Source: JANOAR01 sp031411235 (lineage in GTDB: Bacteria; Verrucomicrobiota; Verrucomicrobiia; Verrucomicrobiales; Verrucomicrobiaceae). Taken from it: a stretch of DNA of 6,216 nt. Made by a program: the position numbers and the translations under genes. Numbering within the stretch: the stretch's first letter is position 1; each line of letters begins with the position of its first letter. The notes under the pieces were generated by a model. The model was given only the letters and a program-made list of their open reading frames with translations, was not told where the DNA came from and did no database searches. The stretch lies in NCBI GenBank assembly GCA_031411235.1, contig JANOAR010000239.1, forward strand, positions 1-6,216, given 5' to 3'. This document shows, piece after piece, positions 1 through 5,295 of this stretch.

Positions 1-2
1 TT

Positions 3-302
3 ATCAACCCCAGCCCTATTCCTCACAGTGCCGTCGTGGTGGAGAAAGACACCACGCGGAAGCTGCAACTCGGTGAGCCCTACTTCAAAGGCGGCGGCGT
101 GACCAAGCCCGAGGTCGGTATCGCTTATAACAAGGTTGATTTCAGCTTCGTCGCCGATGAGGCAGGTGAGTATGCTCTCGCCTGCGGTTTCCCCGCGCAC
201 GCCATCAGTGGCCATTGGCTTGCCTTTAATGTGAGCGACACCGCCACCGTGCCCACGCTGCAACTCGGTGCCGATGCTCCGGCGAAGGAAGCGGTGAAGT
301 AG
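3..302 (+). CDS. Cupredoxin-domain protein, C-terminal part (5' end outside window)
   Basis: The frame is open from the left edge to TAG at 300-302, so only about the last 99 residues are present. The visible part has the layout of a sulfocyanin/plastocyanin-like blue-copper domain. It has an early PHS (His codon 24-26), a G-EPEVG-like loop region, then GEYALACG with Cys at 183-185, PAH with His at 198-200, and SGHW. The spacing Cys-x4-His-x4-X matches the usual Cys-His-Met ligand run, but the last position is His (213-215), not Met. A GTG at 36 could be read as a start, but it would cut off the first His ligand and half the fold, so I treat the gene as starting upstream. Such proteins usually carry electrons or bind copper in the periplasm. 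The signal peptide would lie outside the window. The tail after the domain (PTLQLGADAPAKEAVK) looks unstructured. The fold is fairly sure; copper binding is not proven. Confidence 0.75.
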   Translation: MNPSPIPHSAVVVEKDTTRKLQLGEPYFKGGGVTKPEVGIAYNKVDFSFVADEAGEYALACGFPAHAISGHWLAFNVSDTATVPTLQLGADAPAKEAVK

Positions 303-381
303 GCGGCGCTGTGACCGCCGTCTTCGTCGGCTGCTGCAATGATCGTGACAGGGGCATCGCATCTGCTAGCCTCGGTGACTT

Positions 382-1353
382 ATGCGTTTTTTATCCCTTC
401 GCTTGTTATCCAGGCTGTGGCTCAGTCTGGCTGCTTTCCTGGCCTTGGCCCCAGCCTCCGTGCGCGCTACCGATGCCGCACCGAATGGCACCATCGGTGT
501 GTCTTTGCTGACGCTGGACAACCCGTTTTTTAAGGTCATCGGCGATAGCCTGACGACAGAGGCGGCGAAGCTCGGCTACGCCACCCTGGTCGTCAGCGGC
601 GACAAAGATGCGGCCAAACAGAGCAACCAGGTGAAGGACTTCATCGTGAAAAAGTGCGTCGCCATCGTGCTGAGCCCCTGTGACAGCAAGGCTATTGGCA
701 CTGTCATTCAGGAAGCCAATGCAGCGGGCATCCCAGTGCTGACGGTGGACATCCCGTATCGTGGCAAGGAAGGCAAAGTGCTGACGCAAATCACCACGGA
801 TAACGAAGGCGGAGGGCGCGAAGCGGCGGCAGCGATGATCGAGGCGCTCGGTGCTGCGGGTGGTCAAGTCGCCATCCTGCATCTCAAACAAGCCGAGAGC
901 TGCGTGCTCCGTGTGGCGGGCTTTCGCGCGGTCATCGAAGCGCACAATGCCAAGGGCGGCGCGAAGATTGACATCGTCACCGAGTTGGAATCCGGCGGTG
1001 CCAAAGATCTCGGCTACAAGGCTGCCGAGGACGCGCTGCAAGCCCATCCGCAACTGCGCGGCATCTTCGCCATCAACGACCCCGCCGCTCTCGGGGCGCG
1101 TGCGGCGCTGGAAAAAGCAGGCAAGGAAAATCAAATCATCATCATCGGCTTCGACGGCCAGCCCGAGGGCAAACAAGCCATCAAGGAAGGCAAAATCTAT
1201 GCCGACCCCATTCAGTTCCCCGACGTGATGGGCGTCGAAATCGCCAAGGCCATCGCCGCCTATTCCAAAGGCGACGATGTGCCCGCGCAGACGCTTATCC
1301 CGACGAAACTGTATCGCAAAGCAGATGCGGATAAGGATGCGAGCTTGAAGTGA
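382..1353 (+). CDS. Periplasmic sugar-binding protein of ABC importer, RbsB-like (Peripla_BP_4 type)
   Basis: This 323-residue protein would capture a sugar or sugar-like ligand in the periplasm and hand it to the permease encoded downstream. Residues 1-29 form a Sec signal peptide: an Arg-containing start, a Leu/Ala core, and likely cleavage after VRA (A29). From residue 37 the protein follows E. coli RbsB closely. It has DNPFF (46-50), a PCDSKAIG segment like NPTDSDAVG (99-106), TVD (121-123), TTDN (138-141), R177, INDPAALGA (231-239), GFDG (256-259) and Q278. Against remembered RbsB ribose contacts, N47, F49, F50, D123, R177, N232, F257, D258 and Q278 match. The positions of N64, R90 and F164 appear to be S98, I124 and a Gly/Ser-rich stretch, so the ligand may not be ribose. 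ATG 382 is forced: an in-frame TGA lies at 376-378. A weak GGTGA at 374-378 is the only ribosome-site candidate. The stop overlaps the next ATG (TGATG), suggesting coupling. Confidence 0.92.
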   Translation: MRFLSLRLLSRLWLSLAAFLALAPASVRATDAAPNGTIGVSLLTLDNPFFKVIGDSLTTEAAKLGYATLVVSGDKDAAKQSNQVKDFIVKKCVAIVLSPCDSKAIGTVIQEANAAGIPVLTVDIPYRGKEGKVLTQITTDNEGGGREAAAAMIEALGAAGGQVAILHLKQAESCVLRVAGFRAVIEAHNAKGGAKIDIVTELESGGAKDLGYKAAEDALQAHPQLRGIFAINDPAALGARAALEKAGKENQIIIIGFDGQPEGKQAIKEGKIYADPIQFPDVMGVEIAKAIAAYSKGDDVPAQTLIPTKLYRKADADKDASLK

Positions 1354-1475
1354 TGAGTGCTATGACAATGACCACGCGTCGTATCATCCTTGTCATTACG
1401 GGTTGCCTCCTTTTTTGCATGGCGATGGCCATTGGTTGGTTTGCCAAGGCAGTCGGCGATGGCTTTGCATCTTAG
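1353..1475 (+). CDS. Short single-membrane-segment ORF, probable N-terminal anchor of the following gene (cut by TAG)
   Basis: The ATG at 1353 overlaps the stop of the binding-protein gene (TGATG, 1351-1355), a typical coupled start. The 40-residue product begins with a short polar stretch ending in two Arg (residues 9-10). Next comes a hydrophobic run, IILVITGCLLFCMAMAIGWF, then AKAVGDGFAS and TAG at 1473-1475. It reads as an inner-membrane anchor or uncleaved signal with the C-terminus outside. The TAG is in the same reading frame as the ORF starting at 1485, only three codons (Gly-Lys-Ala) later. The simplest view is that 1353-1874 was, or still is, one gene for a membrane-anchored protein of about 173 residues, interrupted by one amber codon. 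Alternatives are a true 40-residue small membrane protein coupled to its neighbours, or a sequencing error. Internal ATGs at 1362 and 1368 are possible alternative starts. I do not recognise a family. Confidence 0.5.
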   Translation: MSAMTMTTRRIILVITGCLLFCMAMAIGWFAKAVGDGFAS

Positions 1476-1484
1476 GGCAAGGCT

Positions 1485-1874
1485 ATGGTCATTTTTGACG
1501 ACGAGGCGAAGCAATGGATCAGCAAGGGGCGCTTGCCGCCATCACCCGCAGGCAAAGACTTCTACTATTACATCGACGGCTTCCAGGATCACAGAGTCTT
1601 CTACTCTTACAACGATGAGAGCGAACAACTTGAAGCCACAGCTATCAAACTTACGGGCAAACCCTTGAACTCATGGGCCACATGGAATGGAATGACTCCC
1701 GGGGCTGAGGCACCCAAGCCTGGCAGCGAGGACAAGCATTTGCTCACGCCGCTTTACGACCCAAGTGCCATCACCAATGGACGACGTTTTGTGAGCAAAC
1801 CTGAGAGTGATGGCTGGGAGGTCATCATTGATCTGGATCGGCATCGTATCCTTTACCACCACTGGGACACATGA
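1485..1874 (+). CDS. Unrecognised 129-residue protein between binding protein and permease genes
   Basis: I do not recognise this protein. From ATG 1485 it is soluble, mixed charged and aromatic, with no cysteine and no membrane segment. Visible features are an N-terminal FDDEAKQWISKG helix-like start (4-15), a Pro-rich link (PPSPAGKD, 18-25), FYYYIDGFQDHRVFYSY (26-42) resembling beta strands, a second Pro/Gly-rich loop (71-80), and WEVIIDLDRHRILYHHWD at the C-terminus (111-128). AGGG at 1474-1477, overlapping the upstream TAG, could serve as a ribosome site 7 bases before the ATG, so re-initiation is possible. It is in frame with the membrane-anchor ORF at 1353-1475, and both are probably halves of one anchored periplasmic protein. 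Its stop TGA (1872-1874) overlaps the permease ATG (1871) as ATGA. Wedged between two transporter genes with overlaps on both sides, it is probably an accessory of the importer; this is inference from context only. Confidence 0.68.
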   Translation: MVIFDDEAKQWISKGRLPPSPAGKDFYYYIDGFQDHRVFYSYNDESEQLEATAIKLTGKPLNSWATWNGMTPGAEAPKPGSEDKHLLTPLYDPSAITNGRRFVSKPESDGWEVIIDLDRHRILYHHWDT

Positions 1875-3217
1875 TTGCTTGTCATCTATTTGGCTCCCTC
1901 CGTCGCATCTTTGCCGACCATGGCATGGTCTTTGTATTGCTGCTGCTCTGCGGTTTCTTCAGCATCGTTACTTTGAGCGAACAGCAGCCTGCGGGAGCGA
2001 CAGCGGCAAAGCTGGTGGCTGAGGATATAGATCAACTTTTTGGCAAGGATGCTCGCGTGCTGGTGGTCACAGGTCTGTTGCCTGATGATGCCATTTTTGC
2101 CGATACCCTGAGTGCGGCGCTGCGCCGCATGGGCTGCCATGTCGAGGTGGTCAAAGGAGAGCCGCGCGATGCTCGCCAAGCCTTGAAGCGACTCGCTGCT
2201 GAGCCCACTCCCACGAAGCTAAGTGTCATCGCTTGCACCGCAACCACGGCGGGTTGGTTGGCGCTGAAGGACATCGACAAGGACTTCCCGGCACTCGGCG
2301 CACCCATCGTTGTGAAGGCAAAAAGCTACCGCTGGCCGAACTTCTTGAAGCCCGACAACCTACTCAATATCGCCAACCAAATCGCCGTGATCGCCATCGT
2401 CGCTGTTGGCATGACAATGGTTATCATCGCAGGCGGTATCGACCTCAGTGTGGGCAGTCTCATCGCTCTCTCGGCAGTGCTCAGCGCACGGCTCATTCGC
2501 GACTATGCAGGCGGTACGCAAGCCGGGGCATTGGGCTGTATTTTGTGCTGTGGGGCTGGCATCGCGGCGTGTGCGGCGGCTGGGGTTTTCTCTGGCTCGC
2601 TGATCACGCGCTTCGGCATCCCGCCCTTTATTGCGACGTTGGGCATGATGCTGATAGGCAATGGCTCGGCGTATCTTTTGGCCAAGGGGGAGTCGGTGTA
2701 TCAGTTGCCCGAGAGTTTTGTGTGGCTGGGGCGTGGCACGGGTTTCTTCGGCCTGCCGAATGCTGTGGCACTGATGCTCGGGCTCTATGTCGTGGCTTAT
2801 CTGCTGATGTCGCAAACTCGACTGGGGCGCTATTTTTATGCTGTGGGTGGCAATCGTGAGGCCGCCCATTTTTCCGGCCTGCCGGTGAACCGTGTGCTGC
2901 TCATCGCCTATGCCTTCAGCGGTATGCTGGCAGGGCTGGGCGGCGTGGTGATGGCGTCGCAACTGAAGAGCGGCTCGCCCACTTATGGGCAAATGTATGA
3001 GCTGTATGTCATCGCCGCCGTCGTGGTCGGTGGCACCAGTCTGGAGGGCGGCAAAGGGCAAATGTTTGGCACCTTGACGGGGGCCTTGATCATCGCCGTC
3101 ATTCAGAACGGCATGAACCTCACAGGCATCGAGAGCTACACGCAAAAAGTGGTGCTCGGCCTCGTCATTTTGATCGCCGTGCTGCTGGATAAACCCGCCT
3201 CCCGACGTGCGAGATGA
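1871..3217 (+). CDS. RbsC-like sugar ABC transporter permease with extra periplasmic domain
   Basis: This inner-membrane permease is 448 residues long against about 320 for E. coli RbsC. After a short cytoplasmic start, a first membrane segment spans roughly residues 18-36. Residues 39-152 are a soluble alpha/beta stretch absent from RbsC: strand RVLVVTG (62-68), helix 72-88, strand HVEVVKG (90-96), helix 99-110, strand LSVIACT (117-123), then SYRWPNFLKP. From 158 the sequence is canonical: NLLNIANQ, VGMTMVIIAGGIDLSVGS (179-196), IPPFIATLGMM (250-260), TRLGRYFYAVGGN (316-328), and the ATPase-contact-like IAAVVVGGTSLEGGKG (381-396), followed by NGMNLTG near the end. Since RbsC places the loop after its first segment outside, the extra domain should face the periplasm, where the binding protein docks. 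ATG 1871 overlaps the upstream stop (ATGA), with no clear ribosome site, implying coupling. No ATPase partner is visible in the window. Family assignment is firm; the substrate is unknown. Confidence 0.93.
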   Translation: MIACHLFGSLRRIFADHGMVFVLLLLCGFFSIVTLSEQQPAGATAAKLVAEDIDQLFGKDARVLVVTGLLPDDAIFADTLSAALRRMGCHVEVVKGEPRDARQALKRLAAEPTPTKLSVIACTATTAGWLALKDIDKDFPALGAPIVVKAKSYRWPNFLKPDNLLNIANQIAVIAIVAVGMTMVIIAGGIDLSVGSLIALSAVLSARLIRDYAGGTQAGALGCILCCGAGIAACAAAGVFSGSLITRFGIPPFIATLGMMLIGNGSAYLLAKGESVYQLPESFVWLGRGTGFFGLPNAVALMLGLYVVAYLLMSQTRLGRYFYAVGGNREAAHFSGLPVNRVLLIAYAFSGMLAGLGGVVMASQLKSGSPTYGQMYELYVIAAVVVGGTSLEGGKGQMFGTLTGALIIAVIQNGMNLTGIESYTQKVVLGLVILIAVLLDKPASRRAR

Positions 3218-4120
3218 TCACGGCTCAAAGGCTGTGGTCACTGGCTTGCCATCAAGCTCCGCCGCGAGCGGTACGCCGAGCAGCCAGAGGGCGGTGGCGG
3301 CGCTGTCGTAGGTAGTCACGGGAGCCGTGATGGTGAAGCCCTTTTTCACGCCGCAGCCCGAGGCGATCCAGGGGATGATCATGTCGTCGGGGATGTTGAG
3401 GCCGTGAGTCTTCAGATGGCCACCGTGGTCGGCGCTGATGATGAGGGTGGTCGTAGCGGCGATGCCTGCCTGCTCAATGGCACGGGTGATCTGGCTGAGG
3501 GCTTGGTCGGTGACTTTGAAGGCTTCTTTTTGCTGTGGCGAACCCCAGCCATCCTTGTGTCCAGCGCTGTCGGGATCGGCGAAGTGGATGAAGGCGAGCG
3601 TGGGCTTTTTTTCCACGATGTAGGCAGCGGCGGCTTTAGCGACGGCTTGCGAGGGGATCTTGGATTTCTCCAGCTCGGGCGTGCCAGCAACGGGCTTGGG
3701 TTCTTGCGGGGTGCCGTAGTTGAAAACGTCGAGTGTGTCGGGCAGCCAGAGGTGGCGGAATTTGACCTTGCCCACAAACATCGCGGTGATGGCGCTGGGG
3801 TTCTGGGTTTTCAGATAGCTGAAGACTGTGGGCACCTTCACCAAGCCTTTGATGGGCGTGTAGCCGTTCCACAAGATTTGGTGCTTCTCGGGCGACATGC
3901 CCGTGAGCATGGAAGTGTGCGAGGGCAGGGTGATGGAGGGGAAGATGGTGCTGGCTGCCCAGGTGGTAGCGCCGCCTGCGGCGAGGGCTTTCAGGTGTGG
4001 CATCTCGCTCTCGGCGATGACAGCAGGCTTGCCGCCATCAATGCTGATGATGAAAACGTGCTCGGGGCGAGGGGCGGCGTGCAGCGTGGTGACGGTGAGG
4101 AGGAGAGCGAGGAAGCGCAT
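3218..4120 (-). CDS. Exported phosphodiesterase, alkaline phosphatase superfamily (nucleotide pyrophosphatase-like, PF01663)
   Basis: This 300-residue enzyme belongs to the metal-dependent alkaline-phosphatase superfamily that hydrolyses phosphate mono- or diesters. Residues 1-15 form a short signal peptide (MRFLALLLTVTTLHA, likely cut before APRPE), so it should act outside the cytoplasm. A full two-metal site is visible: D28 in ISIDGG, a Ser nucleophile S62 in IFPSITLPSHTSMLTG (Thr is common in nucleotide pyrophosphatases), D184 and H188 in DPDSAGHKDG, D231 and H232 in SADHGGH, and H239 in KTHG. PEKHQI (77-82) after the nucleophile block is also typical. The enzyme is compact but contains every expected metal ligand, so it is probably active; the substrate cannot be read from sequence. 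It starts at ATG 4118-4120 after a pyrimidine-rich TTCATTCCCTC leader without Shine-Dalgarno. Its stop abuts the stop of the convergent permease. It lies 100 bases downstream of the thioredoxin-fold gene on the same strand and may share its transcript. Confidence 0.9.
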   Translation of the reverse strand: MRFLALLLTVTTLHAAPRPEHVFIISIDGGKPAVIAESEMPHLKALAAGGATTWAASTIFPSITLPSHTSMLTGMSPEKHQILWNGYTPIKGLVKVPTVFSYLKTQNPSAITAMFVGKVKFRHLWLPDTLDVFNYGTPQEPKPVAGTPELEKSKIPSQAVAKAAAAYIVEKKPTLAFIHFADPDSAGHKDGWGSPQQKEAFKVTDQALSQITRAIEQAGIAATTTLIISADHGGHLKTHGLNIPDDMIIPWIASGCGVKKGFTITAPVTTYDSAATALWLLGVPLAAELDGKPVTTAFEP

Positions 4121-4220
4121 GAGGGAATGAAACTGAATGATGGGTAATGGTGGGCAGCGTGAACGGTTCTCGATGGGCTATTCTTCGATACTCAGCATTA
4201 CCGTCCTGTATCCTCGTCGC

Positions 4221-5129
4221 CTACATCTTCGGCGGGATGAGCGTCGGGGCGACGCGCTTGAGCGCTTTCCACAGGGTGGGGTCGTTGGGATGGCTGTGGA
4301 AAAGAATGCGGCCCTGGGTGGAGACCAGGATGGCGCGGGGCACCGTGGTGATTTCGAGGAGCTGGGCGAGTGGGCGTCCAGGCGACTCCACGAGCCAGGG
4401 AAAGGTGATGTTATACTCTTGGCGGGTGGCCTCGGCGATTTCGAGGGTGTCGAGGTTGACGCCCACGAGGCGAATCCCAAAGGGGGCGAGGAGTTCTTCC
4501 TTTTGGGCAAAGTCGGCGATGGCTTTAACGCTCTTGGGCTCATCCTTTGACCAAAAGAGCAGCAGCATGGCCTTACTCGTGCCGAGAGTTTCGCCCAGGG
4601 TTGTGGGTTTGCCGTTGGCGCTGGCGATGGGCAAGGTGAAGTCGAGCGTGACGCGAGACATTTTTTCCAAGGTCTGAAAGTGCTCAATGGCGGCACCAAA
4701 GACGCTGCTCTGCTGCGGGTACAGCCAGATGGCCTCGGTGATGTGACGGCGGAAGTCTTCCTCATCGCGAGCATCGCTAGCCAGCAAGGCGCGGACATAG
4801 TAAATCATGCCGCGATGCTGCTCGATGCTTTTGAGCCCGCTGGGCGAGTCGCTCGGGCGGAAGTCCAAGATCGACTCCTCGAGCGAGGGCAGGAGGCTGG
4901 CGAGGTAGGCTGTGTCCTGGCGTCGCAGCCCCCACATGAGCTTGGCTTCCAGGATGGTTTGGGCGGGCAGACCAGCGCTGCGAGCCTGGCGAATCGCGGC
5001 ATCGAGATCCGTGGCCGTGATACCGGGCTCCATCAGCTTGCGGATCGTTTCACCTTCTAGCTCGGCGGCGGGGACGGTAGGGGCAGGAAGCAGGCAAAAG
5101 GCAAAAGCAAAGAAGAGAAGGGAACGCAT
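4221..5129 (-). CDS. Exported helical-repeat plus thioredoxin-fold protein lacking the redox cysteines
   Basis: The product is 302 residues. Residues 1-21 are a signal peptide (MRSLLFFAFAFCLLPAPTVPA, likely cut before AELEG), so the protein is predicted periplasmic. Residues about 23-152 are mainly helical and TPR-like in feel (AAIRQARSAGLPAQTILEAK, later HITEAIWLYPQQ). Residues about 158-295 resemble a TlpA/AhpC-TSA domain: VTLDFTLP (160-167), a strand AMLLLFW (187-193), IRLVGVNLD (219-227), TFPWLVE (242-248), and a cis-Pro-type TVPRAILVSTQGRILF (262-277). Where active relatives have WCxxC after FW, this protein has SKDEPKS, and no Cys occurs after residue 12. It is therefore unlikely to do disulfide chemistry and may be a binding or structural form. 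A longer start at 5309 would add 60 residues without family features, bury the signal peptide and overlap transketolase, so I chose 5127-5129. No Shine-Dalgarno is seen. Confidence 0.85.
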   Translation of the reverse strand: MRSLLFFAFAFCLLPAPTVPAAELEGETIRKLMEPGITATDLDAAIRQARSAGLPAQTILEAKLMWGLRRQDTAYLASLLPSLEESILDFRPSDSPSGLKSIEQHRGMIYYVRALLASDARDEEDFRRHITEAIWLYPQQSSVFGAAIEHFQTLEKMSRVTLDFTLPIASANGKPTTLGETLGTSKAMLLLFWSKDEPKSVKAIADFAQKEELLAPFGIRLVGVNLDTLEIAEATRQEYNITFPWLVESPGRPLAQLLEITTVPRAILVSTQGRILFHSHPNDPTLWKALKRVAPTLIPPKM

Positions 5130-5295
5130 GTGGCGAAAATAACGCCTGGGGGCTTGGATATGTCCAGCGGGTTGAGGTGGAGGTTGAGCAACGCGAGTGC
5201 CCCGCTTTTCCCCCTTGCGAAAGGCCTCGGCTTCCCCCACTAAATCCGCCCGTTTCCCGGCATCAAACCTGCTTATTCCCTTCTCCCTTTTCCTC
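5130..5295. promoter_or_regulatory. Divergent intergenic region between thioredoxin-fold gene and transketolase gene
   Basis: These 166 bases separate two divergently transcribed genes and so should carry promoters for both; I see no convincing -35/-10 pair for either. Three visible elements are worth noting. A hexamer-like direct repeat GGTTGA-GGTGGA-GGTTGA lies at 5170-5187. A small hairpin with a GNRA-type loop, CCTT-GCGA-AAGG, lies at 5213-5224. A nearly pure pyrimidine tract runs from 5272 to 5295 right up to the transketolase ATG, with one purine (A5275), in place of a Shine-Dalgarno site. The regulatory role is inferred from gene orientation, not from a recognised motif. Confidence 0.45.
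5170..5187. repeat. Short tandem hexamer repeat GGTKGA x3
   Basis: The bases read GGTTGA GGTGGA GGTTGA: three 6-base units differing at one position, with outer units 12 bases apart. They sit 41-58 bases upstream of the thioredoxin-fold gene start, where a regulator could bind. The repeat is short enough to arise by chance, so function is only a possibility. Confidence 0.3.

Noticed and set aside
36..302. GTG at 36 as the true start of the cupredoxin gene
   Set aside because: The frame is open to the left edge and the first His ligand (24-26) and strand lie upstream of this codon, so the gene almost certainly starts outside the window.
302..319. Hairpin GGCGG-8-base loop-CCGCC just after the cupredoxin stop as a terminator
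   Set aside because: The stem is only five pairs and no T run follows, so it does not qualify as an intrinsic terminator.
406..1176. Long minus-strand open frame opposite the binding-protein gene
   Set aside because: It is a shadow of a clearly conserved RbsB-like protein and has no start context or family features of its own.
2360..3145. Long minus-strand open frame opposite the permease gene
   Set aside because: The product is His/Gln/Arg-rich with no recognisable pattern, and the plus strand encodes conserved permease motifs throughout.
3218..4120. Phosphodiesterase as a functional partner of the importer (releasing sugar from nucleotides)
   Set aside because: It is on the opposite strand with no shared promoter, and neither the ligand of the importer nor the substrate of the enzyme can be read from sequence.
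3404..4147. Long plus-strand open frame opposite the phosphodiesterase gene
   Set aside because: Its translation is Gly/Asp/Glu-rich with no family features, while the minus strand encodes a complete metal site; it is an antisense shadow in GC-rich DNA.
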